This document shows, one piece after another, positions 1 to 10,206 of a stretch of 64,000 bases of DNA. A model generated the notes under the pieces. The model was not told the origin of the DNA. It was given only the letters and a program-made list of their open reading frames with translations, and made no database searches. The position numbers and the translations under genes are program-made. Each line of letters opens with the position of its first letter. Positions within the stretch are counted from its first letter, which is position 1. Origin of the DNA: Thermoanaerobaculia bacterium (GTDB lineage Bacteria; Acidobacteriota; Thermoanaerobaculia; Multivoradales; Multivoraceae); assembly GCA_022826745.1 (NCBI GenBank), contig JAJDUI010000010.1, forward strand, positions 1 to 64,000, read 5' to 3'.

Positions 1-5
1 GAGGA

Positions 6-22
6 CCCCCCCCCCCCCCCCC
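6..22. repeat. Homopolymer run of 17 C
   Basis: Positions 6-22 are an uninterrupted run of 17 C, followed within a few bases by another five. It lies just downstream of pnp (bases 1-92 hold no gene I can see). A run this long is rare in bacteria and could be a sequencing or contig-end artefact, or a G-rich transcript 3' end on the minus strand. Confidence 0.8.
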
Positions 23-92
23 GCGCCCCCTACCGACACCCTGGTGGGGCCGGCGCCCGCCCGCCCCCGCCGCGGACGGGTCCGGCGCCGCC

Positions 93-2390
<2,298 letters not shown>

Positions 2391-2451
2391 GTTGATCTCT
2401 GTACTTCCTTCTCTTTGTTCGCTGCGCCCGGCTGTGAGCGGGCGGGTAGGT

Positions 2452-2514
2452 GCCTTCCTTGCGAAGGCAGGCTTACGCGTGAATCGCGTGGAGTCCGGTC
2501 CGCCGGATCGGCGG
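2452..2514 (-). promoter_or_regulatory. Three small hairpins in the rpsO-pnp intergenic RNA
   Basis: Between rpsO (ends 2573) and pnp (starts 2390) the transcript can form three perfect stem-loops: 2452-2457 with 2463-2468 (6 bp, loop of 5), 2475-2479 with 2485-2489 (5 bp) and 2500-2505 with 2509-2514 (6 bp, loop of 3). None has a U-tract, so they are not simple terminators. In E. coli the same gap carries the RNase III-processed pnp leader hairpin that mediates PNPase autoregulation. An analogous role here is inference. Confidence 0.4.
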
Positions 2515-2572
2515 CCAAGCCGGTCGTCTTCCGGGTTGCGGAGCCGGCAGGGCCCCGCTTCCGTCGCAGGGA

Positions 2573-2842
2573 CTACCTGCGGAGGCCGAGACGCTCGATC
2601 GTCGTCCGGTAGCGGTCGAAGCTCTGGTCGCGCAGGTAGCCGAGCAAACGCCGGCGGCGGCCGACCAGCTTCAACAGGCCGCGCCGGCCGTGGTGGTCTT
2701 GCTTGTGGACCTTGAAGTGCTCGGTGAGCTCGTTGATGCGGTTCGTCAGCAGCGCGACCTGGACCTCGGGCGAACCCGTGTCCGTCTCGTGGAGACGGAA
2801 GTCACGGATGATCTGGTCCTTCACTTCGGTTGTCTGTGGCAC
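2573..2842 (-). CDS. rpsO: 30S ribosomal protein S15
   Basis: Small-subunit protein that binds 16S rRNA early in assembly. The 89-residue length is exactly that of the family, and the sequence shows the S15 signature region ([37 protein letters not shown]). The start is GTG at 2842, with a GAGGAA ribosome-binding site (minus strand, 2850-2855) seven bases upstream. It sits between truB and pnp, the classical arrangement, with a 120-bp leader that may hold its own promoter. Confidence 0.98.
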   Translation of the reverse strand: MPQTTEVKDQIIRDFRLHETDTGSPEVQVALLTNRINELTEHFKVHKQDHHGRRGLLKLVGRRRRLLGYLRDQSFDRYRTTIERLGLRR

Positions 2843-2945
2843 GCTCTGATTCCTCGCTGACTCTGCTTGTTCCGTTCTGCTGGTTCTTTCTCGTGTCGCC
2901 TTCTTGCGGTTTCCTTCGTCGTTCCCAGGTTCTTTCGCGGCGCGG

Positions 2946-2951
2946 AGTGTA
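2946..2951 (-). promoter_or_regulatory. Possible -10 element for rpsO (TACACT)
   Basis: In the truB-rpsO gap the minus strand reads GCTACACT, the same octamer seen before the gene at 58452. It lies about 104 nt upstream of the rpsO start. The -35 region is poor (TTTTCC, 16 bp upstream). Confidence 0.35.
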
Positions 2952-2962
2952 GCACGGCGGTT

Positions 2963-3910
2963 TCAGCGGAAAACGATCTTCGGTTGAACCACCGCCAGGC
3001 CGCGGTCGCCGATCCGTTCGGCCACCGTCGCCACGGCGAGGAACCGTCCACGACCGTCCGCGAGCTGGACCCAGTCTCCCTCGCCGGCATCGATGCCGGG
3101 CGCCAGCACCGTCTGGCCGTGCGTGATGCGCCGTTCCTGGGTGGCGTCCATCGTGACGGTTGGGAACGGCAGCGGGATCTCGTCGAAGGGCACCCAGGCG
3201 GAGCCCAGTTCGTTCACCTCCAGTGGCTCGGCGCCGCGAGCAACACCCTCGAGGCGCTCCGAGTCCACCGCCGCCTCGACCTCGAACGAGCCGACCCGAA
3301 GCCGCCGGAGCGTCGCCAGATGGCCGCCGCAGCCGAGGCGCTCGCCGAGGTCGTGAGCGAGCGACCGGGCGTAGGCGCCGGTTGAGCAGCCCAACCGGAA
3401 TGCGACCCGGTCCGGACCGGGGTCGCCGAACGCGCCCGCTGGCGCGAATTCGTGGATCTCGACGTCCTTGCCCTGGCGCTCGAAGTCCTGGCCCTGGCGC
3501 GCGAGTTCGTAGTACTTCCGGCCGCCGATCTTCTTGGCGGAGTAGGGAGGCGGCAACTGGTGCAGCGCCCCTTCGAACTCCTTCATCGCGCTGGCGACAT
3601 CGTCCGCCGTCAGGTCGGCGGTCGAGCCCTCGAACGTGACTTTGCCGGCGGCGTCGTAGGTGTCGGTGGCCGCGCCGAGCTGGATCTCGCCCTCATAGAC
3701 CTTTGGCGCCTGGATCAGGAAGCGGGTAAGCCGCGTGCCCCGACCGGCGGTCAGGAGGAGCAGGCCGGTGGCGTTGGGGTCGAGGGTGCCGCAGTGCCCT
3801 ATCTTGCGCTGACCGAGCGCCCGCCGCGCGATGCGGACGACGTCATGGGACGTGCCGCCGGGCCGCTTGTCGACGAGAAGCAGACCGTGGCGTTCGCTAC
3901 TGGAGGTCAC
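2963..3910 (-). CDS. truB: tRNA pseudouridine(55) synthase
   Basis: Makes pseudouridine-55 in the T loop of tRNAs. The catalytic aspartate lies in the family motif GTLDPNATGLL near the N-terminus, preceded by LLLVDKRPGGTSHDVV, and a PUA-like segment closes the protein. I choose the GTG at 3910, giving 315 residues, because it overlaps the stop of the upstream DHH gene (GTGA) and begins just before the conserved region. The frame stays open to 4021, but those extra 37 codons are low-complexity Arg/Gly and would overlap the neighbour. Translational coupling to nrnA is likely. Confidence 0.95.
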   Translation of the reverse strand: MTSSSERHGLLLVDKRPGGTSHDVVRIARRALGQRKIGHCGTLDPNATGLLLLTAGRGTRLTRFLIQAPKVYEGEIQLGAATDTYDAAGKVTFEGSTADLTADDVASAMKEFEGALHQLPPPYSAKKIGGRKYYELARQGQDFERQGKDVEIHEFAPAGAFGDPGPDRVAFRLGCSTGAYARSLAHDLGERLGCGGHLATLRRLRVGSFEVEAAVDSERLEGVARGAEPLEVNELGSAWVPFDEIPLPFPTVTMDATQERRITHGQTVLAPGIDAGEGDWVQLADGRGRFLAVATVAERIGDRGLAVVQPKIVFR

Positions 3911-4932
3911 GGCGCCGTCTCGTTCCCGGACTGGCTCTGGTCGTCCGCGGTCGCCGCTTCCACGGCGGTGGCGAGTTCGTCCATCAGGGCCTGCTCGTCC
4001 TTCCGGTCCTCGACTAGGCAACCGGCGGCGTTGCGGTGGCCGCCACCGCCCCGCCGCGACGCGATGGCGCCCACGTCGATCCGGCCACGGCTCCTGAGCG
4101 ACACCTTGACGTCCCCTTCCGGCCGTTCACGGAAGAGTGCGACGGCCTCGACGTCGCGGATCGAGCGCGGATGGTCGATCAGGCCTTCGGAATCCGTCTG
4201 GCAGGCGCCGGCGCGTTCGAACATCGAGAGTTCCAGGCGCACACTGGCGACCCGTTCGTCGCAGTGGAGTTCCAGCGTGCCGAGCATCTCCGCCAGGAGC
4301 CGCACGGCGCCGGGCGACTGGGACTCATAGACCCAGCCCGCGACCCGCTCGGGCCGCGCGCCGTGACGGACGAGTTCGGCCGCCGCCTCGAAGGCGCGGG
4401 ACGTTGCGTTCGAGAAGCGGAAGCTGCCCGTGTCGGTCGACAGGCCGAGATAAAGCGCCGTGGCCGTCCTTTCGTCGATCTCGAGATCGAGGGCCTGCGC
4501 GAGGCGCAGGACCATTTCGGCCACGGCCGGCGCTTCGGTGTCGACCCAGTTGGCCCGACCGTAGAGCTGGTTGCCCAGGTGGTGGTCGATGTTGAGGATC
4601 GGCAGGAGCCTCAGGGCGTCCTCCAGGTCGGTACGGTCGAGCCGCGGACATTCGAGCGGCACGGCGAAGTCGAACTCGTCCGGGAAACCGGCCGGAGGCG
4701 TCCGGCCGACATGGATCGGTACGTCCGCCGTGACTTCGGAGTAGGTGACCGGGGCCGGATCCGCGTTCCAGATCGTGGCGGCACGACCCGAGCCGCGCAG
4801 GAGGCGGGCGAGCGCGACCTCGGAGCCGATCGCGTCGCCGTCCGGGTGGGCGTGGCTGGAGAGCAGGAAGCGTTCGCCGGAGCGGAACGCCTCGAGCAGG
4901 TCGGAGGGGACGGTGCCGCCCGCTGAGTTCAC
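3907..4932 (-). CDS. nrnA: DHH-family phosphoesterase (NrnA-type nanoRNase/pAp phosphatase)
   Basis: Predicted to degrade 2-5 nt RNA fragments and/or 3'-phosphoadenosine 5'-phosphate using Mn2+. The 341-residue protein has the family signature metal ligands: HAHPDGDAIGSE (about 27-38) and the DHH triad in NIDHHLGN (about 113-120), plus a C-terminal DHHA1 segment with RGGGGHRNAAG that binds the substrate phosphate. It is embedded between rbfA (4-bp ATGA overlap) and truB (4-bp overlap), the same order as rbfA-nrnA-truB in many Gram-positives. Exact substrate preference cannot be read from the sequence. Confidence 0.93.
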   Translation of the reverse strand: MNSAGGTVPSDLLEAFRSGERFLLSSHAHPDGDAIGSEVALARLLRGSGRAATIWNADPAPVTYSEVTADVPIHVGRTPPAGFPDEFDFAVPLECPRLDRTDLEDALRLLPILNIDHHLGNQLYGRANWVDTEAPAVAEMVLRLAQALDLEIDERTATALYLGLSTDTGSFRFSNATSRAFEAAAELVRHGARPERVAGWVYESQSPGAVRLLAEMLGTLELHCDERVASVRLELSMFERAGACQTDSEGLIDHPRSIRDVEAVALFRERPEGDVKVSLRSRGRIDVGAIASRRGGGGHRNAAGCLVEDRKDEQALMDELATAVEAATADDQSQSGNETAP

Positions 4933-5264
4933 AGTTCGCTCAGGAGCTGGTCGATGCGTTCGGCGTGTTCAGCGCCGCGGTAGAGCTCGAAGTGGAGTTC
5001 CGGGGTGCGCCTGAGGCGCAGGCGGCGACCCAGGCGGCCGCGGATGAAGCCGGCCGCCCGCCGGACCGCCCGGATCGCGGCCTGGCGTTCCTGGTCCTCG
5101 CCAAGCACGGAAAGCCGGACGTGCGCGTGGGAGCGGTCAGCGCTGAGGGTGAGATCGGCGATGCTCGCGAGCGCCGCCCGGGGATCCTGTACCTCCCTGC
5201 GCAGTATGTCCGTCAACTCCCGGCGCAGCAGGTCGCGTGCGCGGGCCTGGGATACGGATGTCAC
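4929..5264 (-). CDS. rbfA: 30S ribosome-binding factor A
   Basis: Cold-shock/assembly factor that helps mature the 5' end of 16S rRNA on the 30S subunit. The 111 residues match the family (type II KH fold): the N-terminus has the typical REL(T)DILRREVQDPR pattern, and the middle reads ADLTLSADRSHAHVRLSVLG. It lies 6 bp after infB and overlaps nrnA by four bases, so it is translated from the same message. Confidence 0.95.
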   Translation of the reverse strand: MTSVSQARARDLLRRELTDILRREVQDPRAALASIADLTLSADRSHAHVRLSVLGEDQERQAAIRAVRRAAGFIRGRLGRRLRLRRTPELHFELYRGAEHAERIDQLLSEL

Positions 5265-5270
5265 CGGGTT

Positions 5271-7691
5271 CTAGAGCGTCGGCTCGACGGCTTCGTGGTC
5301 GAAGGCCTCGATCAGGTCGCCGGGCTTGACGTCCTGGTAACGGTCGATGCCGATGCCGCAGTCGAAGCCGCTTCGCACTTCCGCCGTGTCGTCCTTGAAG
5401 CGGCGCAGCGAACCGATCCGACCCTCGTGAACGACGACGCTGTCCCGGACCAGACGGATCTGGGAGTTGCGTGCGATGACGCCGTTGATCACGTGGCAAC
5501 CGGCGATCATGCCGACCTTCGGCACCTTGAAGATCTCGCGCACCTCGGCGCGTCCGCGGGACACTTCCCGGTAGGTGGGTTCGAGCAGTCCGGTCATAGC
5601 CGCGATCAACTCGTCCGTCAGCTCGTAGATGACCGTGTGCAGCCGCACGTCGACCTCTTCCTTGCCGGCGAGTTCCGTCGCGCTGCGTTCGGGTCGAACG
5701 TTGAAGCCATAGATGATCGCGCCGGAGGCGGAAGCGAGAAGGACATCGTGAGTGGTCACGGCGCCGACGGCGGAGCGGATCACCCGAACCTTGACCTTGT
5801 CGGTGGAGAGTTTCTGCAGGGTCTCGCGCAGCACCTCGACCGAGCCCTGCACGTCCGCCTTCAGGATGACGGGCAGTTCCTTGACCTCGCCCTCCTTCAG
5901 GCTCGCGAACAGGCTCTCGAGGGAGACGCCGCCGGTGGCCGGCGCCAGGTCCATGCGCCGCTTTTCCTCACTTCGGAACTCGGCGATGGACCGCGCCCGG
6001 GCCTCCTGAGCCGTCGCCTGGAAGGGATCGCCGGCTTCAGGCAGCTCGTTGAACCCCGAGACCTCCACCGGCGTGGAGGGAGGCGCGTCGGTCACGCGCT
6101 TGCCCAGATCGTTCATCAGCGACCGTACGCGACCCCACGTCGAACCACAGACGAAGACGTCGCCGACGTGCAGCGTTCCGTCCTGGACGAGCACCGTGGC
6201 AACCGAGCCGCGACCGGTCTCCTTGCTCGCTTCGATCACCACTCCCTGACCTTGCAGGTCCGGGCTGGACCGGAGTTCGGCGACCTCGGCCGTGAGGTTG
6301 ATCATCTCGAGCAGCTCGTCGATTCCGTCTCCCTTGATCGCGGAGACGGGGACGGCGATCACGTCGCCGCCCCAGTCCTCCACCACGAGGTCGCGATCCG
6401 CCAGTTGCTGCTTGACCCGGTCCACGTTGGCGTTCGGCCGGTCGATCTTGTTGATGGCGACCAGGATCGGCACGGCCGCCGCCCGGGCGTGGTCGAGCGC
6501 TTCGAGAGTCTGCGGCATCACGCCGTCGTCCGCGGCGACGACGAGAATGACGATGTCGGTGACCTTCGCGCCGCGGGCCCGGAGTTGAGTGAACGCCTCG
6601 TGCCCGGGCGTATCCAGGAACGTGATCCGGCCGTCGTTGTGCGCGACCTGGTAGGCCGCGATGTGCTGGGTGATGCCGCCGAACTCGCCCTCGGTGAGCC
6701 GGGACTTGCGGATCGCGTCAAGCAGTGAGGTCTTGCCGTGATCGACGTGGCCCATGATCGTGACGATCGGTGGACGTTCGACCCGGGTCGGTCCATCCGC
6801 CTCGGCACGGCTCGCTTCCAGTTCTTCTTCCTGCTCGAGCTGGATCTCCTCCTCGAACGAGACGATCAGGGCTTCGAAGCCCATCTGTTCCGCCAGTTCC
6901 ACGGCGAGTTCCGGCTCCAGGAGATGGTTCACGGTCGCCATCAGGCCGCGGTCGAACAGCATCTTCAGCAGGTCCTTCGCCTTGACGCCCATCTTCTCGG
7001 CCAGGTCGCGAACCTGCAGTCCCTCCGAGATCGTGATCGTGCCTCGCTGGCCGGGGTCCTCGATCGCGACTTCGGCGGCCTTCTGCCGGTCTTCCTGGCG
7101 CTCGCGGCGGGTGCGCAGGTCGACCTGGGGTGGCGTGGGTTCCGCGCGAGCGCGGGTCTCGATCGCGGGTGGCGTCGCCGCGGCAGGCGGCGGCTGTACG
7201 GTCTCCACTGCCGCAGTGGAGGCGGGATCGGACTTCTGAGTTCCGGGCGGAGCCGCTGTTGCGGGGGGCGCGTCGGCGGGCTGGGCGGGCGCTCGCGCCG
7301 CCGCGGCGGCTTCCTCGGCGGCGATCTCCTTCGCAGCGAGTTCCTCCGGAGTAGGCGGTTTCGGCTTCGACTCGGTGGGCGTCAGGGTGCGGATCGTCTG
7401 CTTGTGGACGATCGAGCGGCGGCGGTTCGGACGCATCGGACCCGCCGGCGGCCGGAGGCTCGAGATGGGACGCCGCCGGGGCGCCGCCGGCGGAGCCGCG
7501 CGGTCGCGGAGGATGACCTCGCGTTGCGGGCCGGCGATCTTCTTGCCCTCGAGCAGGGCCTTGATGATGTCCGTGTCGATCATCGCGTCTTCACCCTCGA
7601 CGCGCACACCGATCGAACGGAACTTGAACAACAAGTCCTGTTCGGCCACGTTCATCCGCTTGGCCAGATCCTGCAGCCGGATTTTGCCCAT
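5271..7691 (-). CDS. infB: Translation initiation factor IF-2
   Basis: GTPase that places initiator tRNA on the 30S subunit. The 806 residues run: an N-terminal IF2_N helix (MGKIRLQDLAKRMN), a long Ala/Pro/Glu-rich linker (about 60-190), a second IF2_N-like segment (LQVRDLAEKMGVKAKDLLKML), then the G domain with G1 GHVDHGKTS, G3 DTPGHEAF and G4 NKID, followed by beta-barrel and C1/C2 domains. ATG start. It follows nusA after 71 bp; no ylxR or L7Ae-like gene lies between them, unlike in Firmicutes. Confidence 0.98.
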   Translation of the reverse strand: MGKIRLQDLAKRMNVAEQDLLFKFRSIGVRVEGEDAMIDTDIIKALLEGKKIAGPQREVILRDRAAPPAAPRRRPISSLRPPAGPMRPNRRRSIVHKQTIRTLTPTESKPKPPTPEELAAKEIAAEEAAAAARAPAQPADAPPATAAPPGTQKSDPASTAAVETVQPPPAAATPPAIETRARAEPTPPQVDLRTRRERQEDRQKAAEVAIEDPGQRGTITISEGLQVRDLAEKMGVKAKDLLKMLFDRGLMATVNHLLEPELAVELAEQMGFEALIVSFEEEIQLEQEEELEASRAEADGPTRVERPPIVTIMGHVDHGKTSLLDAIRKSRLTEGEFGGITQHIAAYQVAHNDGRITFLDTPGHEAFTQLRARGAKVTDIVILVVAADDGVMPQTLEALDHARAAAVPILVAINKIDRPNANVDRVKQQLADRDLVVEDWGGDVIAVPVSAIKGDGIDELLEMINLTAEVAELRSSPDLQGQGVVIEASKETGRGSVATVLVQDGTLHVGDVFVCGSTWGRVRSLMNDLGKRVTDAPPSTPVEVSGFNELPEAGDPFQATAQEARARSIAEFRSEEKRRMDLAPATGGVSLESLFASLKEGEVKELPVILKADVQGSVEVLRETLQKLSTDKVKVRVIRSAVGAVTTHDVLLASASGAIIYGFNVRPERSATELAGKEEVDVRLHTVIYELTDELIAAMTGLLEPTYREVSRGRAEVREIFKVPKVGMIAGCHVINGVIARNSQIRLVRDSVVVHEGRIGSLRRFKDDTAEVRSGFDCGIGIDRYQDVKPGDLIEAFDHEAVEPTL

Positions 7692-7762
7692 GAAGTCCTC
7701 GGTCCCCCCAAGTCTCTATCGAATCGTCTCTATTGACCCGCTCGTCTTGACCCGGCGCGCCC

Positions 7763-9217
7763 CTAGGTTCCGCCGTTCCTCGTCTCGTCGCCGGCCTGTA
7801 CCTCTGGCGCGGCTTCATCCCCGGCGGCGCCGGACTCTTCCTCGAACACGCGGGTGAGTGCCGCCATGAAGTCCTCTTCGTCCATCGCGGGGCCTTCGCT
7901 TTCCGATGCCGGGACGGCCTCCTCGGGCGAGGCCTGTGCCGTAGCCCACTCGACGATCGAAGCGGCCACCGTTTCATCGACCCCGGGCACCATTGTGAGA
8001 GCCTCCGCGCCGGCGCCCTGCAGGGCTTCGAGATCGCCGAAACCGGCTCCTTCAAGCGCCGCGGCGATGTCCTCGTCGACCCCGTCGATCTCGGTGAGGT
8101 CGAGCGTGTCTCCGCCGATGTCGACGTTCAGCATCTTGGCCAGCGCGTCCGCGACCTCGTCCTTGACGTCCGACTCGCTCTTGATGTCGATACGCGCACC
8201 GATCAACTCGCTGGCGAGGCGCACGTTCTGACCCCGCTTGCCGATCGCCAGGGAGAGCTGTTCGTCCTCGACGATCACGTCGAGGTGCGGCGTTGCGCCC
8301 TCGTGCGTCACCGAGACGCGAGTAATCCGGGCCGGCGCCAGAGCGCTCTGCGCGAACGTCACCTGGTCCTCCGAGAACTCGATGATGTCGATCTTCTCGC
8401 CGCGGAGTTCGCGAATGATCGACTGCACGCGGGAGCCCTTCATGCCGACGCAGGCGCCGACCGGATCGACATCCCGCTCGCGGCTGAGCACAGCCACCTT
8501 CGCGCGCTCGCCCGGGGCGCGCACCGCGGTCTTGATGACCACGGTGCCGTCGTAGATCTCCGGCACCTCCATCTCGAACAGCTTGACCAGGAGACGGGGA
8601 TCGGTTCGGGACATGACGACCTGCGGTCCCTTGGGTTGCTTGTGGACCTCGACGATCACGCCGCGGATGCGCTCGCCCTGGCTGTAGCGCTCGTGGCGCG
8701 ACTGCTCGCTGCGGGGAACGATCGCCTCGGTGCGGCCGAGGTCGACGATGATGTCGCCTCGCTCGAACCGCCGGACGGTGCCGTTGACGACCTCGCCGAC
8801 CCGGTGCTCGAACTCGTTGAAGATCTTCTCGCGCTCCGCTTCGCGGATGCGCTGGTAGAGCACCTGCTTGGCCGACTGGGCCGCGATCCGGCCCAGGCCC
8901 TCGGTCGAAATGGGGAACTCGATCTCCTCGCCCAGCTCGGCGTCCTCCTTGTGCTCACGAGCTTCGTCCAGGGTCCACTCGGCGAAGGGGTCCTCGACCT
9001 CGTCGACCACTGTTCGATAGCTGAAGGCGCTGAACTGGCCGGTCTCCCGGTCCATGTAGGAGCGCACGGGTTCCTTGATGTGGTGCTGCTTCTTGGCCGC
9101 CGACGCGACGGCGTCCTCCAGGGCAACGATCCACTTGTCCAGGTCGATGTCCTTCTCGTGCGCGACCTGCCTTAGAACCTCGTTGATGTTCACTTCGGGA
9201 GTGTGTGTCTGAGCCAT
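7763..9217 (-). CDS. nusA: Transcription termination/antitermination protein NusA
   Basis: RNA polymerase-associated factor modulating pausing, termination and antitermination. The 484 residues show the NusA N-terminal domain, an S1 domain (about 135-200, VNGTVRRFERGDIIVDLG), KH1/KH2 domains (GACVGMKGSRVQSI; AIGKRGQNVRLAS) and a C-terminal extension with two helix-hairpin-helix-like units (EIDGVDEDIAAALEGAGF; LTMVPGVDETVAASIVEW) followed by an acidic tail. Such tails also occur in Proteobacteria. It lies 16 bp downstream of rimP. The upstream leader carries an intrinsic terminator that NusA itself could influence. Confidence 0.98.
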   Translation of the reverse strand: MAQTHTPEVNINEVLRQVAHEKDIDLDKWIVALEDAVASAAKKQHHIKEPVRSYMDRETGQFSAFSYRTVVDEVEDPFAEWTLDEAREHKEDAELGEEIEFPISTEGLGRIAAQSAKQVLYQRIREAEREKIFNEFEHRVGEVVNGTVRRFERGDIIVDLGRTEAIVPRSEQSRHERYSQGERIRGVIVEVHKQPKGPQVVMSRTDPRLLVKLFEMEVPEIYDGTVVIKTAVRAPGERAKVAVLSRERDVDPVGACVGMKGSRVQSIIRELRGEKIDIIEFSEDQVTFAQSALAPARITRVSVTHEGATPHLDVIVEDEQLSLAIGKRGQNVRLASELIGARIDIKSESDVKDEVADALAKMLNVDIGGDTLDLTEIDGVDEDIAAALEGAGFGDLEALQGAGAEALTMVPGVDETVAASIVEWATAQASPEEAVPASESEGPAMDEEDFMAALTRVFEEESGAAGDEAAPEVQAGDETRNGGT

Positions 9218-9233
9218 TTGCGGATCCCCGGCG

Positions 9234-9785
9234 TCAGAGTTCGACCAGAAGTCTGGCCTTGTGGATGCTGTCGATGGTGAGGCGCAGCGTGTCGCCGCTG
9301 TCGTCCTCGCGGATGAGTGCGATGCCCGGGTCGTCCGGACTCAGACCCAGAAGTTCTCCCCGCACCGTGCGCCGGCGGGCGGTAGCGGCGTCGGTGAAGG
9401 TCACCCGGACTCGGCTCCCGCTGAACCGCTCGTAGTCGCGGACACGGTAGAGCTCCCGATCGAGACCGGGGGAACTGACCTCGAGCACGTAGCCCGCGGC
9501 AGGTCCGAAGTCCTCCGCGTCCAGGAGGACGGAGGCTTCCCTGGACACGTTGGCACAGAGTTCGTGCGTGACGCCGTCACGATGGTCGACCACCAGGCGC
9601 AGGCGGTCGCCCCGGAACGCCGCCTCCAGCAGCTCGCAGCCGTGGCTCCCGGCTAGGCGCTCGAGCCGGCGGAAAAGGTCGGTGTCGATGGAATTGCCCA
9701 CGTCGCGTAGCGCCCCGTGCGATGACCCGGCAGTCGCCGGCCGGGCCGGCGCCCGGAACTCGCGAACAGGTTCGAGAGAGGTCAT
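9234..9785 (-). CDS. rimP: Ribosome maturation factor RimP
   Basis: Assembly factor for the 30S subunit. The conserved part (LFRRLERLAGSHGCELLEAAF, then VSREASVLLDAEDF and YVLEVSSPGLDREL) matches RimP, and its place before nusA is canonical. The frame is open to an ATG at 9854, but that codon falls inside the leader terminator. I use the next ATG at 9785 (183 residues). A GTG at 9701 would give 155 residues, closer to the 150-residue E. coli protein, so the true start may be there. No strong ribosome-binding site marks either. Confidence 0.88.
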   Translation of the reverse strand: MTSLEPVREFRAPARPATAGSSHGALRDVGNSIDTDLFRRLERLAGSHGCELLEAAFRGDRLRLVVDHRDGVTHELCANVSREASVLLDAEDFGPAAGYVLEVSSPGLDRELYRVRDYERFSGSRVRVTFTDAATARRRTVRGELLGLSPDDPGIALIREDDSGDTLRLTIDSIHKARLLVEL

Positions 9786-9831
9786 GTGGCGGCAGAGTCG
9801 GTTCTTTACTGGAATTTCGTGATCTCTTAGA

Positions 9832-9860
9832 ACAAAAAAGAGCGGGCCGAACACCCACTC
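9832..9860 (-). terminator. Intrinsic terminator in the rimP leader
   Basis: On the minus strand, GAGTGGG (9860-9854) pairs with CCCGCTC (9846-9840) through one G-U pair, with a 7-nt loop. Six T follow directly (9839-9834). It lies between the promoter at 9928-9956 and the rimP start, so it would end transcription about 88 nt after the start point unless read through. That is the arrangement of an attenuator or of a small leader RNA. Confidence 0.75.
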
Positions 9861-9882
9861 TCAGCAGCCGACAGCCGGTATT

Positions 9883-9913
9883 CGGCGTTTCGCTCTCCGG
9901 AGGAGAAGCGCCG
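9883..9913 (-). promoter_or_regulatory. Stem-loop in the rimP leader upstream of the terminator
   Basis: Minus-strand RNA 9913-9909 (CGGCG) pairs with 9887-9883 (CGCCG), enclosing a second pairing of CTTCTCC with GGAGAG. It occupies the leader between the predicted start point and the terminator, where an anti-terminator or ligand/protein-binding element would be expected. No known riboswitch class is recognisable to me. Confidence 0.4.
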
Positions 9914-9927
9914 GCGGTCGGACCGGG

Positions 9928-9956
9928 ACTATACAACGGCCGGATCGGCCCGGCAA
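9928..9956 (-). promoter_or_regulatory. Sigma70-type promoter of the rimP-nusA-infB operon
   Basis: Minus strand: -35 TTGCCG (9956-9951), spacer of exactly 17 bp, -10 TATAGT (9933-9928). Predicted start near 9921. The same layout (TTGCCC, 17 bp, AATAGT) precedes nqrA at 28342-28370. Confidence 0.7.
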
Positions 9957-10206
9957 GCCGTTCCCGGGTGCTCGCGCCAGAATGGCGCGCCTTCGATGGC
10001 CGGCGTGACTACGCCGGCGGAGTGCGGCGAAACGGAACGGACCTTGCGCCGGAAGTCGGCCGCATGTTGGCGGCCGCCAGCGTTGGCAGGCGACTTGCAC
10101 GCTCTGGTGGCGAGGCGTTGGAGAGGCCGGCGCTCTACGGTTGTATGCTTCAGGCGCCGCCGCGTCGCGGCACCTGCTTCCCTACCTGAACTGGAACTTG
10201 CGAACG

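Larger units (their letters stand above)
9786..10206. other. Divergent intergenic region rimP / htrA
   Basis: This 420-bp stretch is the only gene-free region over 300 bp. It holds the rimP promoter, leader stem and terminator listed separately, then two perfect hairpins: 9973-9978 with 9984-9989 (6 bp, loop 5) and 9999-10006 with 10011-10018 (8 bp, loop GACT). A TATGCT hexamer at 10144-10149 is a possible -10 for the protease gene, but its best -35 is 20 bp away. I found no tRNA or convincing small ORF. Confidence 0.6.

Noticed and set aside
9973..10018. Hairpins as a third copy of the apbE-flanking repeat
   Set aside because: Only short stems are shared; the 34-nt arms and the core sequence of the repeat are absent.
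9861..10100. Possible small gene or tRNA in the rimP-htrA gap
   Set aside because: No cloverleaf, no family features, and the region is explained by a promoter, leader stems and a terminator.
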